DNA of 35,308 nt from Pseudomonadota bacterium. Lineage in GTDB: Bacteria; Pseudomonadota; Gammaproteobacteria; Steroidobacterales; Steroidobacteraceae. Both the position numbers and the translations under genes were made by a program. Position 1 is the stretch's first letter; each line of letters begins with the position of its first letter. Shown here one piece after another: positions 7,993-16,709 of the stretch. Below the pieces are notes generated by a model that made no database searches, had not been told where the DNA came from, and saw nothing but the letters and a program-made list of their open reading frames with translations. The stretch is taken from the NCBI GenBank assembly GCA_021792755.1, contig JAJYUA010000035.1, positions 1-35,308 of the forward strand. Reading direction: 5' to 3'.

Positions 7993-8007
7993 TGGTGGAA
8001 TCCACCA
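7993..8007. promoter_or_regulatory. Short inverted repeat between divergent kinase and regulator
   Basis: TGGTGG (7993–7998) and CCACCA (8002–8007) form a perfect 6-bp dyad with a 3-base spacer, in the 269-bp gap between the divergently transcribed hybrid kinase and response regulator. It could be an operator or a hairpin in the leader of the regulator mRNA. No clear promoter boxes were found nearby. Confidence 0.25.
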
Positions 8008-8132
8008 GCGCAGGCGGGCTCGGCGGGCGCCGATTCGCCCTGCGGCTCCGGCCAAAAGGGGGACTGGCGGAGGTTTTCTTTGCAAGATTGGATGGTTACC
8101 ATGGCCCGGGGACAGGAGCCCTGGGGAGTGCC

Positions 8133-8810
8133 ATGACGTGCGCGGGTCGAAGCCCATCCCGGCTCAAGCGGATACGCATCGCGGTCGTGGACGATCACCC
8201 GCTCGTGCGCGAGGGCCTCGCGGCCCGCATCTCGACCCAGCCGGACTGGGAGGTCTGTTGCGGCGCCGCAGATCCCGAGGAGGCCCTGGCGCTCATCCGC
8301 GCCGGCAGGCCGGAGCTCGTGATCGTCGATCTGGCGCTCAAACACGGCAGCGGGCTTGATCTGATCAAACAACTCGCCGCGGCCACCCCGGCGCCGAAGA
8401 TCCTGGTGATCAGCGCCTACGAGGAGGATCTGTTCGCCGAGCGCGTGCTCAGGGCCGGCGCGCAAGGCTATCTCAACAAGCAGGAGCTGCACGGCTCGGT
8501 GATCGAGGCGATCGGCACGGTGCTGCGCGGCGGGATCTATCTCAGCGCCGCCATGGCCGAGAAGATCGCCCGGCAGGTGATCTCGGGCCGCGGGGCCGCA
8601 CGCGGTCTCGAGGCGCTGAGCGACCGGGAGATGCAGGTGTTCGAGCTCATCGGCCATGGACAGGGCACGCGGCAGATCGCCGAGCAGCTGCACCTGAGCG
8701 TACACACGATCGAGTCGCACCGCGAGAACATCCGCATGAAGCTCGGCCTGCGCAACGGCACGGAGCTGCTGCGCCGGGCGGTGTCGTGGACGCTCGGGGC
8801 CCGGGAGTGA
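8133..8810 (+). CDS. NarL/LuxR-family response regulator
   Basis: A 225-residue two-component response regulator. The receiver (about 13–130) has acidic residues Asp20 and Asp21 in VVDDHPLVREGL, phospho-acceptor Asp66 in VIVDLAL and the conserved Lys in GYLNKQE. A LuxR-type helix-turn-helix (about 158–218) contains LSDREMQVFELIGHG, IAEQLHLSVHTIESH and RENIRMKLGL. The ATG at 8133 was preferred over a longer GTG-start frame because GGGGAG lies 5 bases before it and the extension is low-complexity. It is divergent from the hybrid kinase and convergent with the HisKA_3 kinase, whose stop is 6 bases away. HisKA_3 kinases are the usual partners of NarL-type regulators, so the downstream kinase is its most likely phosphodonor. 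Confidence 0.93.
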   Translation: MTCAGRSPSRLKRIRIAVVDDHPLVREGLAARISTQPDWEVCCGAADPEEALALIRAGRPELVIVDLALKHGSGLDLIKQLAAATPAPKILVISAYEEDLFAERVLRAGAQGYLNKQELHGSVIEAIGTVLRGGIYLSAAMAEKIARQVISGRGAARGLEALSDREMQVFELIGHGQGTRQIAEQLHLSVHTIESHRENIRMKLGLRNGTELLRRAVSWTLGARE

Positions 8811-8816
8811 CCTGAC

Positions 8817-10106
8817 CTAAGGGGCGGGCAGGTCCGGCTGCGCCGGCAGCATGCACGCAACCCGCGTGCCGCCTCCGGGCTGCGATTCAGCGACCAACCG
8901 CCCGCCGATGAGCGAGCAACGGTGCTCCATGAGCCGCAGCCCCACGCCCGGTCGAATCCGGCCGGGGGGCGGAAGGCCGATGCCGTTGTCGCTCACCTCC
9001 AGCATCACCCCGCCGTCGGGCGCCGCGAGCCGGATCGTGATGCGATCGGCGTTGGCATGACGGGTGGCGTTGCGCACCGCCTCCTGCGCGATGCGGTACA
9101 GGTGGGTTGCCGCGTCGGCATCCCGTACGCGCACCTGGGAGGGCTCGAACAGGCAGCTCACGCGCCATGTCTCGCGGGTGCTGCGCGCCAGCTCGGCAAG
9201 CGCCGGCGCGAGGCTCGCTGCCTCGACGGGCACGGGCACCAGGCCGCGGGCGAGGGTGTGCAGGCGCTCGTTGGCCGCCGCGATGCCCTGCGCCAGGCGC
9301 GCGGCGAGCTCGCGGGCGGCCTCGGCGCGCGCGGGGAGGATGTCGCAGAGCGTCTGGGCGAGCAGGCCGAGTCCGGCGAACTCCTGCTGGATGTCATCGT
9401 GCAGCTCCTGGCCGATGCGCTGCTGCTCGACGGCGGCGATGCTCGAGACCTCCCGCTGCAGCGATTTGATCTGCGTGATCTCGACCCAGACGATCACCGC
9501 GCCGATGGCGCGGCCGCCGACCCCATGGGGGCGGATCCGCCGCAGATACCAGCGGCGTTCGCCCGCGGGCAGCTCCGTCTCGGCGGGCTTTGCGGTGTCG
9601 ATGACGCGGCGCGCTTCCTGCTCGAGCGCCGCGTCGATGAATGGCGAGGCGATGTTCCCGATGGGCTGTCCGACATCGTCGTTGCCGAGCGCCAGGCATC
9701 GTGCGGCGCCCGCCGTGAAGCGCCGCACCCGCAGGTCGCGGTCGAGGAAGAGCACGACGATGTCAGTTGCATCGATCAGGCTGGACAGATCGTCGTTGGC
9801 GACATTGAGCGAGCGCGCCCGGTGCTCGAGCTGCGCCTTGAGGGCGGCGAGCTCCTCGTTGAGGGACTTGATCCGGCTGTTCGAGTCGCGCAGCTCGGGC
9901 CTGGCGAGGTCGGCCACGCGTCGTGCCGGCGCTTCGCCGCTTTGCTGAAAGAGCCGCTCGACAGTCGGGGCCCGGGTCACGGCGTTGCCGCGGTCATCGA
10001 TGAGCACACTGGCAGGGGCGATCTGCTCGACGGCGGCCGAGGCGCCGATTGCGCACGCAGCACCCGCCGGGGCAACCGCGGTCGGTCCAGGGTTGTCGGT
10101 GGTCAC
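8817..10106 (-). CDS. HisKA_3 sensor kinase with CheB/CheR-derived PAS front
   Basis: A 429-residue soluble histidine kinase. Residues 32–72 (PASVLIDDRGNAV and later ADLARPELR) resemble the segment following the CheR methyltransferase in large CheB/CheR/PAS fusions. Residues 75–105 form a coiled coil (SRIKSLNEELAALKAQLE), followed by a PAS domain of the type found in those fusions (DATDIVVLFLDRDLRVRRFT, then DVGQPIGNI and RWYLRRIRPHG). Next come a HisKA_3 domain with phospho-acceptor His236 in RIGQELHDDIQQEFAGL and an HATPase with RIAQEAVRNATRHANA and DNGIGLP. No membrane segments are visible. The start is GTG with GGGGAG 7 bases upstream. It faces the NarL-type regulator tail to tail and is probably its cognate kinase. 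Confidence 0.9.
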   Translation of the reverse strand: MTTDNPGPTAVAPAGAACAIGASAAVEQIAPASVLIDDRGNAVTRAPTVERLFQQSGEAPARRVADLARPELRDSNSRIKSLNEELAALKAQLEHRARSLNVANDDLSSLIDATDIVVLFLDRDLRVRRFTAGAARCLALGNDDVGQPIGNIASPFIDAALEQEARRVIDTAKPAETELPAGERRWYLRRIRPHGVGGRAIGAVIVWVEITQIKSLQREVSSIAAVEQQRIGQELHDDIQQEFAGLGLLAQTLCDILPARAEAARELAARLAQGIAAANERLHTLARGLVPVPVEAASLAPALAELARSTRETWRVSCLFEPSQVRVRDADAATHLYRIAQEAVRNATRHANADRITIRLAAPDGGVMLEVSDNGIGLPPPGRIRPGVGLRLMEHRCSLIGGRLVAESQPGGGTRVACMLPAQPDLPAP

Positions 10107-10461
10107 GGGATACTCCCCTGCCGGCCCGTGCGGCCGGCGCTCCGCTTCTGGTGCATTGTAGTCTCATTGGCGATCTCGACGAGGTCGAGGAAGCCGTCTG
10201 GACCACGCTGCCGCTGAGTCTCGCGGAGCCGCCGGAGGATTGGACGGGTCCCCTGGACGACATCGAGAGCGACGATCTCGGCTATTCCGAGACCGGCATG
10301 CAGCCTTCGGACTGGGTCGAGCCGCTCGAGCCGGTGAGGACGGCCGAGGAGGAGTGGGAGGATACGCGCGCGAGGCGCGGCGCTGGTGGGGGAGCCAAGA
10401 TTTGCTATCCTTTGCCGTTTGGCTCGACTCACCGCCCACCCTCGAGGCTGGTCCGCACTCC
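10107..10461. other. Gap before ppiD with a hairpin and an acidic open frame
   Basis: The gap between the divergent kinase and ppiD genes. Bases 10120–10126 and 10132–10138 form a 7-bp GC stem just upstream of the kinase ribosome site. From a GTG at 10151, a frame with strong coding-like GC3 encodes an acidic, tryptophan-containing peptide, listed separately. No clear ppiD promoter boxes were found. Confidence 0.4.
10151..10395 (+). pseudogene. Possible acidic ORF or its remnant upstream of ppiD
   Basis: From GTG 10151 the frame reads an unusually acidic peptide (IGDLDEVEEAVWTTLPLSL, then DDIESDDLGYSETG, SDWVEPLEPV and EEEWEDTR) with codon third positions mostly G or C, as in real genes here. 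However, the frame has no stop until 10744, deep inside ppiD in another frame. If it was a gene, its end has been lost or frameshifted near 10395. I do not recognise a family. Confidence 0.3.
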
Positions 10462-12366
10462 ATGCTGCAAAGACTCACCGACAGTCTGCAAACCCATAAG
10501 TGGTTCTGGTACACGATCCTCGGCGCCCTGGCGGTGGTGTTCGCCGCCTGGGGCGCCTACGGTCTCGTCAACCTCAATTTCGGCGGCGCCAGCTGGGCGG
10601 CCAAGGTCAACGGACAGACGATCTCGTTGCAGGCCGCGCGTGACGCCTGGGAACGCGCACAGCCGCAGATCGCCCAGGAGTACGGCGGGAACATCTCCTC
10701 GCAGCAGCGCAAGAAGCTGCAGAACCAGGTGCTCGAGGGGCTGATCGAGAACGCGCTCATCACGCAGCGCACCGAGCGGCTCGGCTACCGGGTGACCCAG
10801 GCGGACCTGATCGCCGCGATCCGCGCCGAGCCCGCTTTCCAGGTGGCGGGCAAGTACTCGGCGCGGGCGGCCGAGGACGCGCTTGCCAACGCGAATATCT
10901 CCTTGCCGCAGTTCGAGAGCCAACTCTCGGGCGAGCTGCGCACCGAGCAGCTCATCGACGGCATTCGCTCATCGGACTTCCTGACGCCGGCCGAGCTTGC
11001 GCGCGCGCAGGCGCTCGAGAACGAGCAGCGGCAGGTGCAGTACGCGATCTTTCCCGCCAGCCGCTACAAGAGCGATGCGCCGATCAGCCCCGCTGCGATC
11101 ACGGCGTACTATGAGGCGCACAAGGCGCTCTACCGCATCCCCGAATCGGTCGAGCTGCGCTACGGGCAACTCACCCTCGCGCAGCTGGAGGCCGGCGAGA
11201 AAGTCTCCGAAGCCGCTCTGCACGCGGCGTACGAGAAGCACCTCAGCCAGTTCGTCACGCCCGAGCAGCGCGAGGCGAGCCACATCCTGATCCAGTTCGG
11301 CAAAAATCCGCAGGCGGCGCTCGCCAAGGCCAAGCACATCCTCGCGCTCGCCCGCGCCGGTCAGAGCTTCGCCGCGCTTGCCCGCAAGTACTCCCAGGAC
11401 CCCGGCTCGGCCCGGCAAGGCGGCGCTCTCGGCTGGGTGGGACGCAATGACTTCGTGAAGCCCTTCGCGGACGCCCTGTTCGCAATCCCGAAGGTCGGCG
11501 ACATCGTGGGCCCGATCAAGACCCAATACGGCTACCACATCATCCGGCTCGATGGCATCCGGCCCCGGCACACCGAGACCTTCCAACAGGCCAAGCCTAC
11601 GCTCCTGCGCGAGGTGCGCCGCCGCCAGGCGTCCCGCCGCTTCGGCGATATCGAGGACAGCCTGCAGAACCAGGCTCAGGCGCCGGGCGCAAGCCTCGAG
11701 GCCCTCGCCAAGGCGTTCAATCTGACGACCGGGCGCATCCCGCTGTTCCTGCGCGGGGAGGGCGCGGCGCCGCTCGGACGGGCGAAGCCGGTGCAGAACC
11801 TGGTGTTCGGCTCCGGTGCGATCCCGCCGGGAACCCTCGGGGGCCCGGTGATCCTCGACAATGACAAGATGGTGATCGTCAAGCTGATCGCGCGCCATGG
11901 GCCGCAGTTCAAGCCGCTCGCGGAGGTCCGCTCCAGCATCCTCGCCGCGCTGAAACGACAGCGTGCGAACCAGGCGGCTCTCGCGGCCGCGCGGGCGGCG
12001 CGCGCGAAGGTGCTCGCCGGGGTGCCTTTCGGGCAGGTTGCCCGGGCGCTGAAGCTCAACGTCGGCCCGAGCAGGTTCATCGGCCGCGATGACCCGTCAG
12101 TTGCGGCAGACGTGAGCGCCATCGCCTTTGCCGCGCCCAAGCCCACCCACGGGCCGGTGTATGAGGCGAAGATCCTGCCCGGCGGCGGAGCGGCGCTGGT
12201 GGCCGTCACGGCGGTGCGTAGCGGCCGCAAGGAGCCCGATCCCATCCTGGCCCGCACACTGATCGAACAGCAGCTGCGCGGCGACGCCGACGGGGATGTG
12301 CAGGCCTACATCGCGCAGATGCGCGCCACCGCCAAGGTCACCAAGAACCCCAACGCGTTCCAGTGA
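10462..12366 (+). CDS. ppiD: PpiD-type periplasmic folding chaperone / peptidyl-prolyl isomerase
   Basis: A 634-residue membrane-anchored chaperone for proteins leaving the Sec translocon. A single transmembrane anchor lies at about 13–37 (WFWYTILGALAVVFAAWGAY) and the rest is periplasmic. A SurA_N-like region (about 45–190) precedes a parvulin rotamase domain at about 268–363, recognisable by EASHILIQFG, ALARKYSQDPGSA, GGALGWVGRNDFVKPFADAL and GYHIIRLD. A long C-terminal helical region follows, as in E. coli PpiD, which has a similar length. The ATG was chosen because it places the anchor at the usual distance from the N-terminus; the frame is open further upstream but that extension is arginine-rich noise. 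It is convergent with fabI, with only 26 bases between the stops. Confidence 0.93.
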   Translation: MLQRLTDSLQTHKWFWYTILGALAVVFAAWGAYGLVNLNFGGASWAAKVNGQTISLQAARDAWERAQPQIAQEYGGNISSQQRKKLQNQVLEGLIENALITQRTERLGYRVTQADLIAAIRAEPAFQVAGKYSARAAEDALANANISLPQFESQLSGELRTEQLIDGIRSSDFLTPAELARAQALENEQRQVQYAIFPASRYKSDAPISPAAITAYYEAHKALYRIPESVELRYGQLTLAQLEAGEKVSEAALHAAYEKHLSQFVTPEQREASHILIQFGKNPQAALAKAKHILALARAGQSFAALARKYSQDPGSARQGGALGWVGRNDFVKPFADALFAIPKVGDIVGPIKTQYGYHIIRLDGIRPRHTETFQQAKPTLLREVRRRQASRRFGDIEDSLQNQAQAPGASLEALAKAFNLTTGRIPLFLRGEGAAPLGRAKPVQNLVFGSGAIPPGTLGGPVILDNDKMVIVKLIARHGPQFKPLAEVRSSILAALKRQRANQAALAAARAARAKVLAGVPFGQVARALKLNVGPSRFIGRDDPSVAADVSAIAFAAPKPTHGPVYEAKILPGGGAALVAVTAVRSGRKEPDPILARTLIEQQLRGDADGDVQAYIAQMRATAKVTKNPNAFQ

Positions 12367-12392
12367 CCGACCGCTCGGCCCGCTGCCTCGAG

Positions 12393-13187
12393 TTACCCGT
12401 TCTCTTGCGGGAAGCTCATGCCCACCGTGCTGTAGCCTGCGTCGACATAGAGGATCTCGGCGGTGATGCCGGCTGCCAGGTCGGAGCAGAGGAACGCCGC
12501 GGCGTTGCCGACGTCCTCCTGGGTGACGTTGCGGCGCAGCGGCGCCACCTCGGCGACGTGATTGAGCATCTTGCGGAAACCGGCGATGCCTGCGGCGGCT
12601 AGGGTTTTGATCGGACCGGCGGAGATGCCGTTCACCCGGATGCCGCGAGGACCCAGGTCTGCTGCCAGGAAGCGCACGTTGGCCTCGAGGCTGGCCTTCG
12701 CCAGGCCCATGACGTTGTAGCTGGGGATGGAGCGAACAGCGCCCAGATAGGACAGGGTGAGCAGCGCGCCTTGCCGGTCCGACATGAGGGCGGCGGCGCC
12801 GCGGGCGAGCGCCGTGAGGCTGTAGCTCGAAACGTCGTGGGCAATCCGGAAGGCTTCCCGGCTGGTGTTTTCCAGGAAGCTGCCCGAGACGGCCTCGCGC
12901 GGCGCAAAGGCGACCGCATGGACCAGAATGTCGAGCCCTCCCCACTCGCGTTTGATCAAATCGAACGCAGCGTCGATCTCGGTGTCCGACGTTACATCCA
13001 GCGGCATGGTCAGGCGGGAGCCGATCGAATGGGCCAGCGTCTCGACGCGCTCTTTCATTTTTTCATTGACGTAGGAGAAGGCGAGCTCGGCGCCCTCGCG
13101 GTGCATCGTCTGGGCGATGCCCCAGGCGATCGAGCGGTCGGAGGCGACGCCGACGATCAGTGCGCGCTTGCCGGAGAGAAATCCCAT
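12393..13187 (-). CDS. fabI: Enoyl-[acyl-carrier-protein] reductase (NADH)
   Basis: A 264-residue enzyme for the last step of each fatty-acid elongation cycle, reducing trans-2-enoyl-ACP with NAD(P)H. It is a short-chain dehydrogenase fold of FabI type: cofactor loop [16 protein letters not shown] (about 10–25) and active-site Tyr147, Tyr157 and Lys164 in [19 protein letters not shown], the FabI spacing Y-x6-K. The substrate-binding portion [13 protein letters not shown] matches the flexible loop involved in triclosan binding. The start ATG gives the usual N-terminus and has AAGGG 8 bases upstream; an in-frame ATG 37 codons earlier was rejected. A strong stem-loop with a U-rich tail sits only about 33 bases before this start (see terminator). 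Confidence 0.97.
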   Translation of the reverse strand: MGFLSGKRALIVGVASDRSIAWGIAQTMHREGAELAFSYVNEKMKERVETLAHSIGSRLTMPLDVTSDTEIDAAFDLIKREWGGLDILVHAVAFAPREAVSGSFLENTSREAFRIAHDVSSYSLTALARGAAALMSDRQGALLTLSYLGAVRSIPSYNVMGLAKASLEANVRFLAADLGPRGIRVNGISAGPIKTLAAAGIAGFRKMLNHVAEVAPLRRNVTQEDVGNAAAFLCSDLAAGITAEILYVDAGYSTVGMSFPQENG

Positions 13188-13220
13188 GCCGAGGCCCTTG
13201 CGGTAAGTTGAGACGTGGTC

Positions 13221-13257
13221 AAATTGAAAACGCCGGGGCACCGACGGCGCCCCGGCG
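13221..13257 (-). terminator. Intrinsic terminator between mltD and fabI
   Basis: On the minus strand, CGCCGGGGC (complement of 13249–13257) pairs with GCCCCGGCG (complement of 13231–13239) around a 9-base loop, and is followed directly by TTTTCAATTT (13230 down to 13221). It lies about 72 bases after the mltD stop and ends 33 bases before the fabI ATG. It should end mltD transcripts. It leaves very little space for a separate fabI promoter, so partial read-through or a promoter overlapping the hairpin is likely. Confidence 0.75.
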
Positions 13258-13329
13258 CCAGTGTAGACCATCGGGCCGGCGGACTGAACGGCACGCACGA
13301 GGCGCGCCGAGGCGCGAGCAGGCGCTGTC

Positions 13330-15297
13330 TCAGCCTCCGGAATCGGCGAGGATCATGAGCTTCTCGCCGGCGAGGATCGGCCGGCGCAGGCTCATCTCGT
13401 TCCAGGCCAGAATCTGCGCAACCCTCACCTGGAAGCGCTGAGCGATCTGCCACAGCGTATCGCCCGCGCGCACCGTGTAGATCACGCGGCGAACGCCACG
13501 GCCCACGCCGGCGAGCATACGGCCCGCCGCGCGCATCCCGGCGCTGATTCTCAGGCGCTCGCCGGGCCGCAGGATCTGGTTCGGATAAATGCCGTTCAAG
13601 CTGGCGAGGGCGTCGACGGTCATGCCATGGCGCTGCGCGATCGACCACAGGGTTTCCCCGGAACGGACGCGCACCATGTGAGCCGGAAGCTGCCGGGACC
13701 TGCCGGCCTGGGCAGCGGCGGTCAGCCGCAACTGCTCCCCGGGCCTGATGATCTGGTTGGCTCGCAGGCCGTTCAAGCTGGCGAGGGCGTGCACGGTCAT
13801 GCCATGGCTCTGCGCGATCGACCACAGGGTGTCGCCGGCACGCACGCGCACCACGTGGACCCAGAACCGCGGGGCTTTGAAGCGCCCGGGCTGGGCATCG
13901 GCGTAGAGGCGAAGCTGCTCGCCGGGCCAGAGTGTGTTCTGCGGCGAGATGCCGTTGATCTGCGCCAGCCGCTGCACGCTCATGCCGTTGCGTTGTGCGA
14001 TGGCCCACAGGCTGTCACCCGGCCGCACCCGGACCACGCGGAAATTCCCCTGCCAGTAGTCGTGGGCAATGCGCGCGTCGGCCACCATGACGCTGTTCGG
14101 CAAACGATAGTCGCTTGCCGGCACCTCGATCGTCTGCCCGACGACGAGGCGGCCGCGCGGCAGATCGTTGAGCTTGTACAAAATGGCCATCGTCGTCTTG
14201 AACTGGTGCGCCACCGAGTAGACCGTATCCCCTCGGCGCACCACGTAGTGCTCCACCCCCATGCGCTCCTCGGGCGTCAAAGCGGCGAGGTTCTGGTCGA
14301 ACACCGGCACGGTGCCCACCGGCAGCAGCAGATAGAACGGCCCGGTGGGATCGGTGGCCCAGCGATGGAAGGCGGGGTTGAGCTGATAAATCTCATCGGA
14401 GCTGATGCCGGCGAGCTCGGCGGCCACTTCCAGGTTGATCTGACCGTCGGTGGCGACACGCTGGAAGAACGGCTTGTCCGGGATGGGGCTGAAGGAAAGT
14501 CCGTAGCGGGCGGGGTCCTTCACGAGGCGGGCCATGGCCAGCAGCTGCGGCACGTAGAACTCGGTCTGGCGCGGCAGGTTGAGGTCCCAGAAATCGGTGG
14601 GGCGGCCCTCTGCGCGGTTGATCTGCATGGCGCGCAGCACGGTGGCCACGCCGCAATTGTAGGCGGCGATCGCGAGCAGCCAGTGGCCCCCGAGCTGATT
14701 GTGCAGCTGCTGCAGGTAGTTCAGCGCGGCATTGGTCGAGGCGACCACATCGAGGCGCCCGTCATACCACCAGTCCTGCTTCAACCCGAAGAGCCTGCCG
14801 GTGCCCGAGGTGAACTGCCAGATGCCGGCGGCGCGGGCCCAGGAGTAAGCGTACGGCTGGAAGGCGCTCTCGATGACCGGCAGCAGGGAGAGCTCGAGCG
14901 GCATGTGCCGGGCCTGCAGCTGCGTCACGATGTAGTACAGGTACATGTCGGCGCGCCCGAAGGCGCGCTGCAGGAACTTCGGATGGTTGGCGTACCAGCG
15001 CGCTTCCTCGGCGATGACGGGCTTGTCGGGGTCGGACAGCTGAAAGCCGGCGCGGATGCGGGCGAACAGGTTGGCGTAGTGCGGGCCTGGCGCGGCGGAC
15101 GGCGCTGCGGCAGGGATTGCCGCAGCGGCTGCGGCAGGGGCGGGGACCGGGGCCGGGGCGAACGCCGCGCTCGGGGCGGTGGCCGGCACGCGGGCGGCGC
15201 TGTGCGGACGCAGCGGCTCTCGCGTGGCACAGGCTGCCAGCGCCAGCACGCCCAGGAACCCAAGGGCACGGCGTGCCCACATCAGTACATTCGCCAA
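13330..15297 (-). CDS. mltD: Membrane-bound lytic murein transglycosylase D with five LysM domains
   Basis: A 655-residue outer-membrane lipoprotein that cleaves peptidoglycan glycan strands. The signal ends in LALAAC with lipidated Cys23. An Ala/Pro-rich linker (30–72) precedes the SLT transglycosylase domain with catalytic Glu143 in [13 protein letters not shown], plus [12 protein letters not shown] and AIAAYNCG (210–216; usually AAYNAG). Five LysM peptidoglycan-binding domains follow at about 350–394, 420–466, 481–526, 540–586 and 605–651, more than the two or three usual in MltD. Domains 3 and 4 are close copies. The start taken is TTG with GAGAGGG 8 bases upstream; an ATG five codons in (15282) is the alternative. 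Divergent from the methyltransferase–rnhA–dnaQ genes; gloB, often between them, is absent. Confidence 0.95.
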   Translation of the reverse strand: MANVLMWARRALGFLGVLALAACATREPLRPHSAARVPATAPSAAFAPAPVPAPAAAAAAIPAAAPSAAPGPHYANLFARIRAGFQLSDPDKPVIAEEARWYANHPKFLQRAFGRADMYLYYIVTQLQARHMPLELSLLPVIESAFQPYAYSWARAAGIWQFTSGTGRLFGLKQDWWYDGRLDVVASTNAALNYLQQLHNQLGGHWLLAIAAYNCGVATVLRAMQINRAEGRPTDFWDLNLPRQTEFYVPQLLAMARLVKDPARYGLSFSPIPDKPFFQRVATDGQINLEVAAELAGISSDEIYQLNPAFHRWATDPTGPFYLLLPVGTVPVFDQNLAALTPEERMGVEHYVVRRGDTVYSVAHQFKTTMAILYKLNDLPRGRLVVGQTIEVPASDYRLPNSVMVADARIAHDYWQGNFRVVRVRPGDSLWAIAQRNGMSVQRLAQINGISPQNTLWPGEQLRLYADAQPGRFKAPRFWVHVVRVRAGDTLWSIAQSHGMTVHALASLNGLRANQIIRPGEQLRLTAAAQAGRSRQLPAHMVRVRSGETLWSIAQRHGMTVDALASLNGIYPNQILRPGERLRISAGMRAAGRMLAGVGRGVRRVIYTVRAGDTLWQIAQRFQVRVAQILAWNEMSLRRPILAGEKLMILADSGG

Positions 15298-15419
15298 GTT
15301 TCCGGCCCTCTCTGAGGCGTGTTAACTTTTGTCCCGGCCAGGCTGTACCGGCGCGGCAGGGACGTCATTGTCGAAGCGCGAAATTTAACTCTTCATATCA
15401 CACCGACGCCAGTCTTTTC

Positions 15420-16193
15420 ATGGGCACTCCTCACGGTTTTCAAACTTCGGCGCCCGCGGACCCGGGCCGCGCGTTGCGTCAATGGTGGGAAGGGGCCGCG
15501 GGCCGCGCCCTGATCGCCGCCGAGGCGCTGTTGCTCAGCGAGGCGCTCGATGAGGTTTTCGGTTGGGAATGCCTGCAGATCGGTGCGTGGGGGCCGGGGC
15601 GGGAGCTGTTGTCCGCCTGTCGCACCCGCCATCGGGCCATCCTGTCCGTCCCGGGAATGTCGCGTAATGCAGACATCTTCGGTCGACCCGCGCAACTGCC
15701 CGTGACCGGGGATTCGATCGATGCGGTGCTGATGCCGCACACCCTGGAGTTTGCCGCCGATCCCTACGCCATCGTGCGCGAGGCCGACCGGGTGCTGGTC
15801 GGCGAAGGGCAGCTGTTGGTGCTCGGCTTCCGGCCCCTCAGCCTGTGGGGCCGGCGTGCCCGCTTCAGCCGCAACGGCTTTCCGCCCGGGCTGCGACGCG
15901 TGCTCTCGGAGCGACGCGTGCGCGAGTGGTTGAAGCTTCTCGGCTACGAGGTCTTCGCCGCGCGGCGATATCTGTACCGCAGTCCCTGGGCAGGGGGGCT
16001 TGCCGAGGGCGAGAGCGCCGAGCGGCTGCTGCGCCGGGGTCTGACCTACCCGCTGCCGGCGGGGGCTTACCTGCTCAAAGCACGCAAGCAGGTCTACACC
16101 CTGACCCCCATCCGTCCTCGAGTCCGCGAGCGCTCCGGTGTGCTCGGCGGTCTCGTCAAGCCCGCTCCCCACACGCGCGCGCACCGGCGCTGA
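15420..16193 (+). CDS. YafS-like SAM-dependent methyltransferase
   Basis: A 257-residue class I methyltransferase-like protein. The Rossmann part starts around 50–60 ([14 protein letters not shown]), a degenerate form of the SAM-binding glycine loop. The second landmark [19 protein letters not shown] (about 100–118) is the acidic motif IV region, and [20 protein letters not shown] resembles motif VI of Methyltransf_11 proteins. Its position between mltD and rnhA–dnaQ is that of yafS in E. coli, so an orthologous role is likely, though the substrate is unknown. The ATG was chosen because the frame upstream runs into the opposite-strand mltD gene; there is no strong ribosome site. It ends 40 bases before rnhA. 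Confidence 0.8.
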   Translation: MGTPHGFQTSAPADPGRALRQWWEGAAGRALIAAEALLLSEALDEVFGWECLQIGAWGPGRELLSACRTRHRAILSVPGMSRNADIFGRPAQLPVTGDSIDAVLMPHTLEFAADPYAIVREADRVLVGEGQLLVLGFRPLSLWGRRARFSRNGFPPGLRRVLSERRVREWLKLLGYEVFAARRYLYRSPWAGGLAEGESAERLLRRGLTYPLPAGAYLLKARKQVYTLTPIRPRVRERSGVLGGLVKPAPHTRAHRR

Positions 16194-16233
16194 TTTCACA
16201 CACGGGCGGCGGCGTGCTAGGGTCCGCGCCCGT

Positions 16234-16692
16234 ATGAGCACCGTGGACATCTATACAGACGGCGCCTGCCGCGGCAATCCGGGGCCGGGCGGCTGGGCGG
16301 CGCTGCTTACCTTCGGCGAGCGCGAGAAGACGCTTTCAGGCGCCGAGCCGCTCACCACCAATAACCGGATGGAGCTCATGGCCGTCATCGCGGCGCTGGA
16401 GACGCTCAAGCGGCCCGTGAGTGCACGCGTCTATACCGATTCGCAGTACGTGCGCCGCGGCATCACCGAGTGGCTCGCCAACTGGAAGGCCAAGGGCTGG
16501 CGCACCGCGGACCGCAAGCCGGTGAAGAACCAGGATCTGTGGGAACGGCTCGACCGGCTCAGCAAGGGCCATCGCCTCGAGTGGCACTGGGTGCCGGGGC
16601 ATGCCGGTGTGCCGGGCAACGAGCGGGTCGATCGGCTGGCGAACGAGGCCATCGAGGCGCTGGGGAGGCGATCGGCCGAACCGGCGCCATAG
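16234..16692 (+). CDS. rnhA: Ribonuclease HI
   Basis: A 152-residue endonuclease that cuts the RNA strand of RNA:DNA hybrids, removing R-loops and primers. All catalytic residues are visible: Asp9 ([17 protein letters not shown]), Glu47 ([14 protein letters not shown]), Asp69 (VYTDSQYV) and Asp133 ([12 protein letters not shown]), with His123 in the WVPGHAG loop. The basic handle region [16 protein letters not shown] is present, so this is the standard bacterial type. Length matches E. coli RNase HI (155). dnaQ follows after 17 bases, the common gammaproteobacterial arrangement. Confidence 0.98.
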   Translation: MSTVDIYTDGACRGNPGPGGWAALLTFGEREKTLSGAEPLTTNNRMELMAVIAALETLKRPVSARVYTDSQYVRRGITEWLANWKAKGWRTADRKPVKNQDLWERLDRLSKGHRLEWHWVPGHAGVPGNERVDRLANEAIEALGRRSAEPAP

Positions 16693-16709
16693 CGGGTACA
16701 CTCTCGCCC

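Noticed and set aside
13470-14270. Repeated DNA within mltD as a possible mobile or recombination repeat
   Set aside because: Fully explained by tandem LysM domains in the protein.
13627-15315. A 562-codon plus-strand open frame opposite mltD
   Set aside because: Antisense shadow of the LysM/SLT gene; no recognisable domain, and mltD is unambiguous.
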